In this document: positions 32,968 through 45,826 of the stretch, in pieces
Numbering within the stretch: the stretch's first letter is position 1
Layout of the letters: each line of letters starts with the position of its first letter
Source: Knufia peltigerae
Taxonomy: Eukaryota; Ascomycota; Eurotiomycetes; Chaetothyriales; Trichomeriaceae
Direction: 5' to 3'
Assembly: GCA_030247855.1 (NCBI GenBank)
Contig: JAPDRN010000021.1
Span: 303,235 to 367,234 of the forward strand
DNA length: 64,000 bases
Position numbers and translations under genes: made by a program
The notes under the pieces: model-generated
Told to the model about the DNA's origin: nothing
Database searches by the model: none
What the model saw: only the letters and a program-made list of their open reading frames with translations

Positions 32968-33515
32968 TTAATTCTGAACAACCTGGATATTGTTCTTTTT
33001 CTGTTACGCCTTTGTCAGAGAAACTGTGCTGAGTATATGGTTGAGAATTGTGTTAGACGAATACATACCTTCCACTTGTCCATTTCATCTTGTCGACTCT
33101 TGTATTGCTTCACCAACTCTTCCAAAACCTGCTTCAAGCCATCCGAGTTTGTCTTCAGTGCAGGCAGCACATCCTTGACGGTTCTCTCGACAAGGACACC
33201 ATTGATCAACCGGAAGCATTTGCGATCATCTGGTAGTGGCTGTAATGTGTCTGTGACCAGCCTAAGTCATGGTCAGGCTTCACTCCCAAGTGCCGATGGT
33301 TTTCGGAGCCAGCGAGGTATTGTGACGTACTTGTGTTCTTCTATCTCTTGTTCAATCTCGCCAACTTTCTGTGCTAATGTCTGAAGGGCAGTTTTGTGGT
33401 TGTTGTACTGGGCCTGAAGATCTAAATACGACATCAGCATTGCATATCGACATTCGAACGGACCAGTTCTCTTACCCTGCTGCTTTCGTACGGCAGCATC
33501 CTGATTAGCGGCCAT
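32968..33515 (-). CDS. PFD2: prefoldin subunit 2 (Gim4)
   Basis: Prefoldin is a cytosolic hexameric co-chaperone that delivers nascent actin and tubulin to the chaperonin. Four exons (33476-33515, 33331-33421, 33069-33261, 32968-33000) sum to 357 nt and give 118 aa, the expected size. The spliced protein begins MAANQDAAVRKQQDLQAQYN. It has an N-terminal coiled coil (LAQKVGEIEQEIEEHK), the beta-hairpin region PLPDDRKCFRLINGVLVERTV, and a C-terminal coiled coil (LKTNSDGLKQVLEELVKQYK) ending KKNNIQVVQN. Introns are 54, 69 and 68 nt. The gene is head-to-head with PRP16, 265 bp apart. Confidence 0.93.
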
Positions 33516-33780
33516 TCTGAGTACAGTATCGTTAGACAGCTTCGTAGCAAGTGCGGAGAAATTATGAAGTGAACTGCTGAAGAAGGCCTTCAATTATGTG
33601 GTGGTGCAAGGCTGTCGCTGTCGCATAAACTGCGGCAAAACTTTCTACATCGAAATCGAATGCCCGCCACAGATTCTGGGTCAAATACTCACCAAAAAAC
33701 ACTGTACTTGCAACCGTCTCGAAAAATATAGAAGGGTCGGACTCTTCCCACATCTACTCTCAGGACTTCCACCCTTCGCA

Positions 33781-36700
33781 ATGGAACGCCCCTTCAGCCC
33801 CAAACGCCGGAAACTCGACGGAGGCTTTCGATCTACGCCCCCAGACTCCGGCGACGACTTGGGACCCTCGCTCAAGCCCCAGTCCTCTTCCAAGGCGCGC
33901 TTCCAAAGATCAAACGATCGTAATCACAGTCGTGCTCCACGATCAAAACCGCACCAGGAAGAGTTCGACGGGCCAGAACCGTTCTTTCAAGATGAAGATA
34001 CTACGGCCATGGATCGAGACTGGTACGCTGGCGATGAATTCGGCCATACATTTGGAGACGAAAGTCACAATCCATTTGGTGGCGCTGATGTATCATGGGC
34101 GGACAAACAACGAGAGCAGGCTCTCGCTGATAAGAAGCTTGGGAAACGCATCACTGCCAAAGCAGCTCAGAAACAGAAAGAGGTGGACGCCTGGGAAGCG
34201 AACCGCATGATCACATCTGGTGTAGCACAACGCCGCGATACGGGGAATGACTTTGACGATGAAGAGTCTGTCCGGGTACATCTCCTGGTACATGACCTCA
34301 AACCTCCCTTTCTAGACGGCAAAACAATCTTCACAAAACAACTCGAACCTGTACCTGCAGTCCGCGATTCTCAAAGTGATATGGCAGTGTTTGCGCGCAA
34401 AGGCAGTAAGGTCGTCCGAGAGAAACGGCAACAGAAAGAAAGACAGAAACAAGCACAAGAAGCCACCAATGTTGCGGGTACCGCTCTGGGAAACATCATG
34501 GGAGTTCAGGAGGATGAAGGCGACAGTGCAGCCGCTGTGCCTGGGGAGGACACCGGAAAGAGTAAATTTGCAACACATCTCAAGAAGAACACCGGCGGCT
34601 CGGCATTCAGCAAAAGCAAGACTCTAAAAGAGCAAAGGGAATACCTGCCTGCCTTTGCGGTTAGGGAGGAACTCATGCGTGTGATACGAGACAACCAGGT
34701 CATCATCGTTGTTGGGCAGACTGGATCAGGCAAGACTACACAGCTCACCCAGTTCTTGTATGAGGAAGGATATGGTCAACACGGGCTGATAGGATGTACC
34801 CAACCCCGAAGAGTGGCTGCGATGAGTGTGGCGAAACGAGTCAGCGAGGAGATGGATGTCGAGCTGGGCGGACTAGTGGGGTATGCTATCCGATTCGAAG
34901 ACTGTACGAGCGACGAGACTGTTATCAAATGTAAGTGACCCTTAGCACCACCATGAACCGCAAGACTGATACCTGTACAGACATGACAGATGGTGTCCTG
35001 CTCAGAGAGTCTCTGACACAGCGAGATTTAGACAAGTACTCATGCATTATTATGGATGAAGCTCATGAACGGGCTCTCAATACTGATGTGCTTATGGGTC
35101 TGATCAAGAAAGTGCTTGCGCGCCGCCGAGATCTTAAATTGATTGTCACTTCTGCCACTATGAACTCTGAGCGATTCTCCAGGTTCTATGGAGGTGCACC
35201 GGAATTCATCATCCCTGGCCGGACGTTCCCCGTTGATATACAGTATTCACGTTCGCCATGCGAAGACTACGTCGACAGTGCTGTCAAGCAAGTTCTTGCT
35301 ATCCATGTCTCACAAGGAGCCGGTGACATACTTGTCTTCATGACGGGACAAGAAGATATTGAGGTCACGTGCGAACTGATCGAAGAAAGACTGCATCAGT
35401 TGGTCAACCCACCCAAATTGATGGTCTTGCCAATCTACTCTCAGATGCCTGCAGATCTTCAGGCCAAAATTTTTGATCCTGCGCCTCCCGGAGTTCGCAA
35501 GGTCATCGTTGCCACCAATATTGCCGAAACTTCACTCACCGTCGATGGCATCATGTACGTTGTAGACGCTGGTTATTCGAAGCTGAAAGTGTACAACCCT
35601 CGAATGGGTATGGATACTCTGCAGATCACGCCCATCTCCCAAGCAAATGCCTCACAAAGAGCCGGTCGAGCAGGGCGTACGGGTCCTGGCAAGGCCTTCC
35701 ATCTGTATACTGAACAGGCCTTCAAAAACGAATTTTACATCCAAACCATCCCCGAGATTCAACGGACCAATCTTGCCAACACTGTACTACTTCTCAAGTC
35801 CCTCGGTGTTAAAGACCTGCTGGACTTCGACTTCATGGACCCTCCTCCACAAGATACTATTACGACTTCATTGTTCGACCTTTGGGCCTTGGGAGCCCTC
35901 GACCATATTGGTGATCTCACCGCTATCGGTCGGACGATGACGGCCTTCCCGATGGATCCATCGCTTGCAAAAATGCTCATCACCGCTTCCACCGAGTACG
36001 AATGTAGCGAAGAAATGCTGACAATCGTCAGCATGCTTTCTGTCCCATCGGTGTTTTACAGGCCAAAAGAGAGGCAAGAAGAATCCGATGCAGCACGAGA
36101 AAAGTTTTTTGTCCATGAATCAGATCATCTCACGCTTCTTCATGTCTACACGCAGTGGAAAAGCAACGGCTACAGCGATGGATGGTGTATCAGACACTTC
36201 CTGCACCCTAAAGCGCTGCGAAGGGCAAAGGAAATCCGCGAACAATTGCATGACATTATGGTTGGACAGCAGAAGATGGAACTCGTATCCTGTGGGACAG
36301 ACTGGGATGTCATTCGCAAATGCATTTGCTCGGGTTACTACCATCAAGCTGCGCGCCGTCGTGGTGTCGGCGAATACATCAACCTTCGAACGAGTGTGAC
36401 GGTCCAACTGCATCCTACTTCCGCCTTGTATGGCCTCGGAGATCCACCCGACTATGTCGTCTACCATGAGCTTATATTGACCAGCAAGGAATACATGAGC
36501 TGCGTCACTGCTGTCGATCCGCACTGGTTGGCCGATCTTGGTGGGGTCTTCTACAGCTTGAAGTCGAAAGAGTACAGCGCAAAGGACAGGCGCATTATTG
36601 AGAGCGAATTCAATCGTAAAATGGAGATTGAACGGCAAATGATGGAAGACAGGATCAAGGAAGAGAAACGACGTCATGAGGAGGATGAAAAAGAAAAGAT

Positions 36701-36803
36701 CCTTGCTGGTCGAGTCAAGGGCAGTGGAGTGGTGGTTAAGAAAATGGGCAGTCAAGGAGTGGTCAAGAAGCCTGTAGTTCCCAGAAGACGGATGGGGTTT
36801 TAG
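33781..36803 (+). CDS. PRP16: Prp16, DEAH-box splicing helicase
   Basis: Two exons, 33781-34930 and 34981-36803, joined by a 50-nt intron (T|AC codon), give 990 aa. Motifs in order are I GQTGSGKTTQL, Ia CTQPRRVAA, II DEAH (MDEAHERALNTD), III SAT, V/VI region NIAETSLTVDGI and QRAGRAGR. These are followed by the winged-helix/ratchet and OB-fold region characteristic of DEAH splicing helicases. The N-terminal 300 residues are Lys/Arg/Glu-rich, as in Prp16. Prp16 remodels the spliceosome after the first catalytic step. The orthologue choice rests on the flanking sequence (LPAFAVREELMRVIRDNQV, GYAIRFEDCTS). The start at 33781 (MERPFSPKRRKLDG) is preferred over a longer frame from 33598. Confidence 0.92.
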
Positions 36804-37533
36804 GGTCAAGGCATTGTGAGCCTCCATCAGCAAGGTTACATGACTGCATATAGTCTCACCACCCAATAGAATTGGGCAAGATGTTTCCCAAACCATTGTA
36901 TAGCAATGAATAGGAATTCCTCGCTACCTCCATAGCCTCAATGCTGAAGAAGTGAAGTGACAAGGCTTTGTCTCTAGCTGTTTGTGGACTAGCTCAGCCT
37001 TTCGCCAAGGAAATGTCCCTATCCCTTTTACAGTGATTGCTGTTTGTCTTTTCAAGATGCAGTCGAACCATTCACTGCATCAGAGCAACACCTGTCGACA
37101 CCTTCACGCCTGCTTGGTCCATACAATAAGCATCTCACCAGAAGATGCGCGCCGTTCCTATCTCGCGATCGAAGGTAGAGGCTGGTCGACAAGTAGTTCC
37201 GCGTGACGGGAATCATCGTCAACCATACTCCTGACACCAGAATTGCAATATCCATACACCTGGACGTTGTCTAATCCAGTTGTTGCTTTCTGGGAGTGGT
37301 TGTCAGGGGCTCTCGAGTGCAGTGTGCAACATTGCTAGGCAATGTTGCTATATGTAACTCTTGGACTTTCCAGAACAACACCATATCACTTTACCGTTTC
37401 TTTTCTAACAAGGTAAGTCGTGATCAATAGCAGCCACATACGAGGCATGGCTCGCACCACCCTTGGACCTCATGCACACCTGTTCTGTCCTCTTTCGCTG
37501 CCATTACCATTTCGCAACAAACAACTAACTACC
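36804..37533. other. intergenic region, 730 bp
   Basis: This stretch holds the 3' flank of PRP16 and the promoter of the kinase gene. No RNA gene or repeat is recognised. Confidence 0.4.
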
Positions 37534-40500
37534 ATGGCTCCGATAGACAAGAGAAAGGCTTCGGCCGAGAAAAAGACACTTGAACCTCTTTGTAAGTCTT
37601 TTTATGACCCTTTTGAGCCCTCTTGGACCTCGCGTTGGCTGTCGCAAGGTTCGCGGCGGCGTCAAGGTTGACTTGGTCTAAAAGAGTCTTTAGCGACAAC
37701 CGCGACCAGAAGGGACATAGACTGACAAGAGAGTAGCACACTCCGGAACATCTCTCCAGCGCCATCGCTCTGCCGAGGCAAATCCTTTCGCATCGGTCCC
37801 TGAGGAATCATTCCCACCACCTCAGAGAAACAGAACTTCATCTGGCACAACACTCAAAACTCCGGGCCGTGTCATTCGACCAGACAATTCGTGGCAGAAG
37901 CACTCATCTCAACGAAGCTCCGCATCATACACACCTCCATCATCGACCACAAGATCACCTTCATTCAAAGTCTGGCACAGACGAGATTCTCTTGCAAAAC
38001 TTGAATCGACTGGTCCAATCCTTCCACAGGAATTCAACCCCGACTCCCTACCTGACTTTCTGAAGAAATTCAACTCACGACAGTGGTCCAAACCTCGGAC
38101 TCCTTTGTTCACCGACCCATTTCACGCATCTCCAACATCACTCAAGATGGATCGTCTCCGGCCTGTGTCTGTCGCAATGACGGCACATTACAGAGAAGCT
38201 GTGCGGCTTGCAGAGGAGCAACAACGGGCTGTGACTGAGAAGTGCAAGCGGTCCAGACAGCCAGAGCCAGACTACACTTTCGATGAGCTTATTGGCAAGG
38301 GTAGCTTTGGAAGAGTGTATAAAGGCCGCCAAAAATCGTCAAACAAAGTCGTTGCCATCAAGGTTCTCGACATTGATGAAGCAGACTTCCATGCATTTGG
38401 CGAGTCAAAGGATGAACAAATCCGGGACTTTCAACGAGAGATCCGCATCCTCCGACAGGCGCAAGAAAGCGGTGCTGAAAACCTGAACCATCTCATTGAA
38501 GCTTTGCCCGTTCACAGTCAATTGTGGATGATTTGCGAGCACTGTCCTGGTGGCAGTGTCAAAACCTTGGTAAGCAGTAACCATGTTCAGTCCAGCATTG
38601 AGTTCCTCATAGCATGACATGGATTTGTGGGCTGACGTTTGCTTTATTCAGATGAGAGCTACGAAAGATCGACTTCAGGAAGATAAATATCTTGTTGTCG
38701 TAGCAAGGGAGCTTGCCAAAGCGTTGAAGGGTCTCCACGAAGCTGGTATTATCCACAGAGATGTTAAAGGTATGATACTTCTGCTGTGCACAATTGGTAT
38801 TTTTCTTCACTGACTTTGTTCTCTCCTTGTAGCTGCGAACGTTCTCATTCATGAACGCGGATATCTCCAGCTTTGTGATTTTGGTGTTGCCAATATCTTA
38901 GAAACCAGCACAGACAAAAGAAAGACATTCATAGGGACGTTGCACTGGATGGCACCAGAAGCCTGGTCAGAAAACCCAGAGTACTCGGATGAAGTAAGTT
39001 GGACTCTGTGCAATGACTGCTGAGAGACGTACGGGTCATTTTGTCATTTCCTATTCCTAACTTATGCCAATAGGTCGATGTCTGGGGATATGGCTGTACC
39101 TTGTATGAATGCGCCGTTGGTCGTCCTCCAAACAGTGACTTGCGCGAACACCAAAAACTCAAAGTGCGAATGAGGCGATTGAAAGAATCAATTGGTCTCC
39201 CAAAGGATCAAAATTTCAGTGAAGGCCTCCGAGCCCTGGTCTCCTCAACCCTCACTCCCGATGTTGCCTCACGACCTGATATGGCAAAAGTCTTACAACA
39301 CGACTACCTGAAAGACACTGAAGAAACACACCCAACCTCAGTACTCTCCGAACTCGTCCTCACCTACTACCGATGGGCAAATCTTGGGGGTCAGCGAGTC
39401 TCTCTTTTCATGCCTGGTGGCGCAGCCGCTGCTTCGACTGAAAACCTCGACGCCGACCTTGAATCCGCAGATGAATGGAATTTCAGCATGACGGAAGATT
39501 TTGAACGACGTGCCTCTGCGATACTTGAAATACCCGACTTTTCAAACGAAACCATGGAAGGAGAAGAAACACCTCGAGGTCCTTCGAAACCCAGCGCCAG
39601 TTCTCCTCCTATGACTGCCGCTCAGAAAGCAAACTTTGAAGCTCGCGTCCAACGCGGTGCAGACTTGTCTAACCTCTTCGACCCCAACAAACCCGCCTAC
39701 GAATACAAGACCAAGACAGACTTCATCCCTATCCCTGAACAGTCACGACGAATATCCGATTTACCTTTTCGAGCCATGGCAGAAGACAGACCAAGCTCAA
39801 TTGCGTCCAACGTCATCGATCTAGGCGACTTTGACGAATCCGACTACGCGGTCGTCCCTGCACCAAAGACTGATGATAACATTCAAACCACGTACGCTGC
39901 TACACCCAGGAGAGAAGAGACGATAAGGCTTGCGGACGCTGCGACACTTAGAGAGAAGCGCGCGAATTCCAAAGGTCCACGTGAACCCATCAACCAATCT
40001 GGTCAATCTCTCACAGCGCGACGAACCTCGTCAGCAGAAGAAATACCTTCCACAACGGCGACTTTTGACTTTGCGACATCCCAAGAAGAATGGACGGTCA
40101 AGAACAGAAGCAAAGCGCCCGAACTTCAAGAACCGGCTGAAATCACATCATCTCGTCCCGGCCACGCAACCATGGACTGGTCGTTTGCGTCGGCCATGTC
40201 AGAAGCGTCGATTCCACAAATCAATGAGCCAGAACCGTCAATGGGAGCAAAAACTCCAAGTCGCGACGACGTTTCTGCTATCACCGCCGAATCTGAGCAC
40301 AAGGCAAGAAAACATGCGACGATGGAATGGTCATTTTCCTCGGCCATGGCCGAAGCAAACAATACGACATCGAGCGACGATTACTACGGCAGCAGTGACA
40401 CTAATAACATCAACAACAACATCAACATCGACATCAACTCATCCCCTCCAATCGCTCCACGCAGTGCATCGTCCCAAGCAGGAACGGCGGCACTTCCGTT

Positions 40501-41242
40501 GCCCACGTCGAGAGCCACCCCGACCCGCGCGCCGCTCATGAGACAAATGACCATGCCCGTGACTTACGGCGACTTTGCCCAGGCCGAAGAACAAGAGATC
40601 CCCCGTCCCTCGACGGCCCTGTCCGAGGCGTACAGCGACGTGAGCGCGTCGAGCACCGACATTGACCCTTTTGGCCTGGAGCGGGAGGACGACGAGGACG
40701 ACCACCCGGGTCCTGAGACCCTGGACGAGGACGTCGAGATGGGACGCCACTACCATTTCCGCGGCCGGAGCATGTACTCCGACCGCGGTGGCGGCGGTGG
40801 CGACCCGAAGGTGACTCCCGCGGCCGCGACGCGGACCATCACGACGACCGCCGCCGCCGCCGCCACAACGGGGCCCGTTTCCCCGACCGCCTCGGCGGGG
40901 GTGACGACTCCCATGACCGCCAACGGTCCCGGTTTCGGTGGCGTCGGCCGACGACGGTCCTCGGGCGGCGGCTCCGGTGCCTCTGGTGCCTCTGGCGCCT
41001 CTCCTTCCTCCCCGGGGTTGATGACGGCGGGCGGCGGAGGCCGTCCGGTCATCGACGTCCCACCCGCATCCCCCCCGGGCCTGGGGGCGATGCAGGCCGG
41101 GGCGCCGACGGACCGGATCGAGGCCGAGCTCACCCGGTTGCTCGAGGGCATGCAGGGCACCCTGAACGCCGCCCGGGAGGTCGTCGGGGGTCTGGAGAAA
41201 AAGGCCCGCCAGGTGGAGAGTGAGTGGGAGGACGAGGATTGA
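37534..41242 (+). CDS. Ste20-type serine/threonine kinase with long C-terminal tail
   Basis: Five exons (37534-37591, 37737-38569, 38652-38769, 38833-38993, 39074-41242) sum to 3339 nt and 1112 aa. The N terminus (about 240 residues) is Ser/Pro-rich. The kinase domain follows with GKGSFGRVYKG (P-loop), VVAIKVLD (catalytic Lys), HRDVKAANVL, DFGVAN and GTLHWMAPEAW, so it should be active. The APE-region sequence and overall order are Ste20/GCK-like. The exact subfamily is not certain. The roughly 650-residue tail contains two copies of an HATM[DE]WSF motif and ends in Gly/Ala/Pro-rich sequence. GC content and C/G-ending codons rise sharply in the last 800 bp. Confidence 0.88.
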
Positions 41243-41881
41243 AGCCGACCTCCCCCGGTCACTCACTCACTCTCCCCCCGGTTGGAAACAGCATCCCATT
41301 ACCATGTAGAAAATGTGAATTATGATCTTGAAAATTAAACCCCTCCCCTTCTTTCCCCCCCAACTCCTCCAACGTGGATATGATTTTGGTCGTGTCGTTT
41401 CCAACTTTGGCACATCTCGAATGGCGTGACGCTCCTCGCCAAAAAAAAAAACGGTCACAAACAAATCTGTCCCCATCAATCAAACGTGAGGAGGTCGTCA
41501 TGTCCAAGGAACGCCTTGTCTAAATGGAAACACACACATAACGTCACACGCAACAAGAAGAAACCTGAACCACTCAAGGGACCGAGGCCAATGTACAAGG
41601 ACGATTCCGAAAAGTCCTCTTGATATTCTGACTTTGACCGGAAAAGGAGAAAACAAATTTCATTTCAGCATGAAAGAAATTAAATATTCCATATGTGTTG
41701 GCTTGCTTTGCTCGACTATTCAAATTATCTTTTTTGTGATTAACCCTCTTGAATTCTTAACAAGGGTCGTAGCCAAGTACAACATTCTAATTTCTTCGCA
41801 TCAATCACAACTCAACGAAACCCCTTCATCACATTCCTTCAGGCAATAAAACTCTACTCCTCCCTTCTGTTAGGCCCTTTT
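41243..41881. other. intergenic region, 639 bp, convergent 3' flanks
   Basis: This stretch separates the stop codons of the kinase (plus) and the transporter (minus). It is A/T-rich around 41640-41800, consistent with two polyadenylation regions. No gene is seen. Confidence 0.45.
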
Positions 41882-43876
41882 CTAGATGCCATCATGGCCA
41901 CCATTAGCCCCATTCATAAGAGGAGGAATCTTCTCGTTCTCGGCACCTTGAAGGTTGGGCGACTTTGTGGAACGGGCAAAATACGAGTGCACCTCACTAG
42001 GATGGTCCTCATCGTCGACGGTTGGATGGCCGGCCTTTTCGGAAACCCTCTCGGCCATACGAGCTTCCCATTCGCCACGCATTTCTTCAACGCGTTGCTT
42101 GTAGTCAAGGTCTGCATCGTAGTGCTTGCCGACACCACGAATGCGTTCCCACAAACTCAGGTGCTTGGAGTGAATGGCAATGCCATGGTACTCGTGTTCA
42201 CGACCGGCGCGAATGAAAGCCCAACGTCTTTCCTGCTCCTTGAGATCGAGACCAGTCGTGTCGGGCAAGAAAACAATAGTCAAGAACATACCAGCTAAGC
42301 CAAACCAAGGCACTACATAGAACTTGGTCTGAGTGTCGATGTAGTTGTAGAGAACAGCCGCAGTCAAGGCACCCAGTTTGCCGCAGGCAGCAGAGAAACC
42401 GTGCGCCGTGGCACGTACTGCAACAGGGTAGACCTCGGCGGCAGCGATGAAGGTCACGGAATTTGGTCCGAACTGGTTGAAGAAGGATGACAAGAAGTAC
42501 ATGGCTTGGAACTCCTTGATGTGCTCCGGGCTGGTGTAGTACTTGAAGTGGAAGGCTGGTACAATGAACAGGATGAAATCGAGCAAGAAACCCACGGTTT
42601 GCATGTGTTTGCGTCCGTAGAGCTTGTTGTCAATCAGGAGACTGGCCATGTAGTAGCCCACAAGCGACACGCCGACATTGATCAGATTGTAAAGCCAGCC
42701 AGGCATGATGGAAGTACTGCCTGGCATGATAACACTGATGAATTCACTTTGGAAGAGCTTGTTGCCGTAGAAGAAAATGTCGTTGGCAAACCAGGTGCCG
42801 GCGGTGGCCAGCATACGGCCACCGAAATAACGGAACGTCAAAGCCAGAGACTCGGTGTCATAGCCGGTGACGCTGCTCTTGGCCTTGGCGAGTCGTAGTT
42901 GTTTGTTGGCAGAGGCCTTGACCTTGTACGTACGCCAGTAGACCAACCACAAGGTCCCGGCGGCGGGAATGGCAAAGGAAACTCGGAAGGTGTACTGGGC
43001 CGCGACCTCGGAATAAGGTGCATTCCCACTACCATGATGAAAGATCAGGAGAAGGAGGATCAGGATAACTTGGTTGAAAAATTGACCCCAACCTTGCATC
43101 AAAAAGGCGCTGGTAACCTTGCGACCACGATGGAGACGATCATCTCGAGTCGACACCTTTCCTGATCCGACGGCATTTTCCATGCCGGAAGTTGCCGTCA
43201 TAGGATACTCTCCTCCGACACCGATGCCATAGAAGAAGAGTGACCACGCGTAGCAGATGACCCAGCCATTTTGCGTGACACCCCACGATGCGGTCAACAT
43301 GATCAAGCCCATGAACATGATGGTAGCATCTTGAATCAAACCCCAGCGGCGACCGACCCAGTCACCGATGACGCCGACCAGGATCTGACCGACAATAATG
43401 CCGCAAATTTCCAGGTAGTCGACAGCCTTAATCCAGGTAGGATTACAGATGGCGCCTTTCTTCCAACATGCCGGGAATGACTTTTCAAAGAGCGGCTTGA
43501 TATTGCCGATGGAAAACAGGACGTAACCCTCGAGACCGAGACCGGCACCAGGCAGCACCATGTTGCGAAAGTAAAAGCCAACCGGGGACAGAGGATCGTT
43601 CTTGAACATTTTCCAGAAGGCAGAGAATTCCCGGCTAGTCTCTTCCCGATCGACCTTTGAGACGAACTTGAGCCGTTTCATGAGTGGGAGGTCAGCCCAA
43701 TAGACGCCGTGTTCATCGAAGCTATCCTCGGGCTTGAGGAGAAGGTTGAATACTTCCTTTTCATTCTGCGTCATGTCGATGTCGGTGTAGTCGATTCCGA
43801 TGGGGTGTGTGCCCGTGACATCAGGTCCATGAGGGGCATTCGGGCCATAGTCGACGATTCTTTCGTCGGAAGACAT
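41882..43876 (-). CDS. MFS phosphate / glycerophosphodiester transporter (Git1-like)
   Basis: This single exon encodes 664 aa. It has the layout of fungal PHS-family MFS proteins, with helices bracketing GDWVGRRWGLI (MFS motif A), a long central loop, and the YGIGVGGEYPMTATS segment typical of phosphate-type porters. The central loop includes SGKVSTRDDRLHRGRKVTSAFLMQGWGQF, which resembles Git1-type glycerophosphoinositol/phosphate transporters more than Pho84. Later motifs are FGPNSVTFIAAAEVYPVAVRATAHGFSAACGKLGAL and LPDTTGLDLKEQERRW. The C-terminal 100 residues are charged and probably cytosolic. The substrate is not certain. Confidence 0.88.
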   Translation of the reverse strand: MSSDERIVDYGPNAPHGPDVTGTHPIGIDYTDIDMTQNEKEVFNLLLKPEDSFDEHGVYWADLPLMKRLKFVSKVDREETSREFSAFWKMFKNDPLSPVGFYFRNMVLPGAGLGLEGYVLFSIGNIKPLFEKSFPACWKKGAICNPTWIKAVDYLEICGIIVGQILVGVIGDWVGRRWGLIQDATIMFMGLIMLTASWGVTQNGWVICYAWSLFFYGIGVGGEYPMTATSGMENAVGSGKVSTRDDRLHRGRKVTSAFLMQGWGQFFNQVILILLLLIFHHGSGNAPYSEVAAQYTFRVSFAIPAAGTLWLVYWRTYKVKASANKQLRLAKAKSSVTGYDTESLALTFRYFGGRMLATAGTWFANDIFFYGNKLFQSEFISVIMPGSTSIMPGWLYNLINVGVSLVGYYMASLLIDNKLYGRKHMQTVGFLLDFILFIVPAFHFKYYTSPEHIKEFQAMYFLSSFFNQFGPNSVTFIAAAEVYPVAVRATAHGFSAACGKLGALTAAVLYNYIDTQTKFYVVPWFGLAGMFLTIVFLPDTTGLDLKEQERRWAFIRAGREHEYHGIAIHSKHLSLWERIRGVGKHYDADLDYKQRVEEMRGEWEARMAERVSEKAGHPTVDDEDHPSEVHSYFARSTKSPNLQGAENEKIPPLMNGANGGHDGI

Positions 43877-45754
43877 GGTGGCGAGTGTTGTGTCTGCCCA
43901 GATAGGGTTGTTGAAGATGGACTCGAGAGAAAGAAGGAAGGAAGGAGGAGGAAGGATGAGATCCTTTTAACGGTAGCGAGAGTCGGTTGAGGGTTGCAGA
44001 GAAAATGTGAAGCGATCTTTGACGACAGTCAAGGCAAGCCACTGATTGGACAAGACCGGGGTGAGACGGGACCACGGCTAAGCAACAGCCACTCCAAAAG
44101 CTAAAGAGCTTGGTGATCGGAGAAGACGGATGGAGAGTGGGAAGCAAAGTTGCAGTGAGAATCAGTGGCTGAAGACAAGAGTTGCCAAACAAAGCTTGAG
44201 TCGAGCCACGAGTTTGAAGGAGTTGAGATGATTCGTCGACAAGCGACGACAGGGGCTAGGGCCGGGGTGTGCGTGCTAAGATGGTTGGTGGTCGGAGCTG
44301 GCTCTATGGAGTTAAGACCTGAAAGTTGCCAGGGCTGATATGTGCGTTCGTTGCGAAAGGGAACGTAGCGTGACGGGCGGGGCGACGATGATGATCGTTG
44401 GCGTCCTCGTGGCCGGCAGAAACGGCAAGAAGACGTGTATTGGGGTGCTGTATCCGTACAAGGACGAGTGATACGGAGGATGGAGATGGAGATTTGATGA
44501 TGGTGGTGGAGGTAACGCGTCGAGACGACCTTGTGGCGTTTGATATATTGTCTGGTAGCAATGGGTCTTCTCGGTTGACCAGCCCAGATCAAGGAGAATG
44601 GGCGCGAACCGCGAGTTGCTCAACAGAAGGATGAAGCAGAATAGAGTATGAGATGACGGTGATGAAAGGAAATTATGTACAGAAGGAGAGGAGGAAGAGG
44701 AAGAGGAGACTTCGGCAGCTTTTCCTTTCAAAAGGGAAGCAATTTTTTCTCAGGGAGGGACGGAATAGAGGAAGGAGCCGAAAGTCACAAGAGTGAAGAT
44801 CGGGCGGAAGTTCGTCGTACCTTTTGCAAGGGACAGAGACAGAAGAAAGTGAATGAAGACGCTGGGGCAAAGAAAAAAAACCTACTGCCGTGTAGGGACA
44901 ACTACGGGCTTAGGCAAACTCGTCCATTTGGCAGGAACAGCTGGTCGTACTCCGTACCTGTCTAGATCAGCATATAGTATGGATTATCCATACGTAGTGC
45001 ATGTAATGTCATTAAAAAAAGTGGCCTGTGTTCTCGTTCAAAGCCGAGCGAAGAAACGTCGATGGCGATGAAAATTGATTTTTGACAGTCCAACATTCAC
45101 CCACGTGTATATTTGATTGGCCAGGAATCAACGACAACAGGAAGGAGGAAACTCCGCTAAGAAGCACTCGCTTATTCGTACGGAAGGAGTGACGAACGCC
45201 AAGATCACGTGTCTGAAGAGCCAACCCAGATAGAGCGAAGAGTGAGCACGCGAGCAATACGAGAACTCCGTGATTAATTATGAAGAGATGCTCGTATGGA
45301 TTACTACGAGTAGGTAATCTCCCTGAGGTGCTGATGTGCGCATAAAACATCCCACGTGTACGCATCCTCTAGATATGGTACGGCAAACCTATCGCCTCAG
45401 ACTTACCTTGTTGCTTCTAGTGTACTGCAAGGACCAGCTGACGAGATACTCCCCATGTACATATCTCTAGAGAATATCCTTAATCGTACTCCGTACGAGT
45501 ACTCGAATCCTAGTATACAAACTCGTAGTATTAGAGACTTGATACGCTACAATTCCTACCGCAGCCTTGCCAAGTATTCACCAGGCTGAAAGCGGAGCAT
45601 ACAATATCTTCACGCTACAGTACACCACACTGCACAGTAACGAGTCCACTCTCCCGCCAGCCCTTGAAAATCTTTTTCATCCTCGTACTCAGTCCACATT
45701 TTATCCATTAAAGCCCTCAAATTTTCCTCAAGAAATCACACAGAGATCGCTGGC
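43877..45754. other. intergenic region, 1.9 kb
   Basis: This stretch holds the promoter and 5' flank of the transporter gene and the upstream flank of the tRNA gene. It carries two copies of the recurring 9-mer TACTCCGTA (44948-44956 and 45487-45495). Several minus-strand open frames (44101-44731) are Ser/Pro/His-rich and probably not coding. Confidence 0.4.
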
Positions 45755-45778
45755 GCCTTGCTAGCTCAATCGGTAGAG

Positions 45779-45826
45779 GTTTGTCTTTCACTCGCTCTTC
45801 CTGAAATATCACTAATTTGTGAACAG
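45779..45826 (+). other. tRNA intron 1: 48-nt GT-AG insertion between nt 24 and 25
   Basis: It begins GTTTGT and ends GTGAACAG. It contains CACTAAT (45810-45816), a fit to the fungal branch-point pattern RCTRAY, with the presumptive branch A about 11 nt from the 3' end. Its length matches mRNA introns in this window (47-60 nt). No bulge-helix-bulge pairing was evident by eye. The donor is weaker than the usual GTAAGT. Confidence 0.75.

Noticed and set aside
40439..41266. Arg/Gly-rich minus-strand frame
   Set aside because: It is antisense to the GC-rich 3' end of the kinase gene, which is continuous with the kinase domain.
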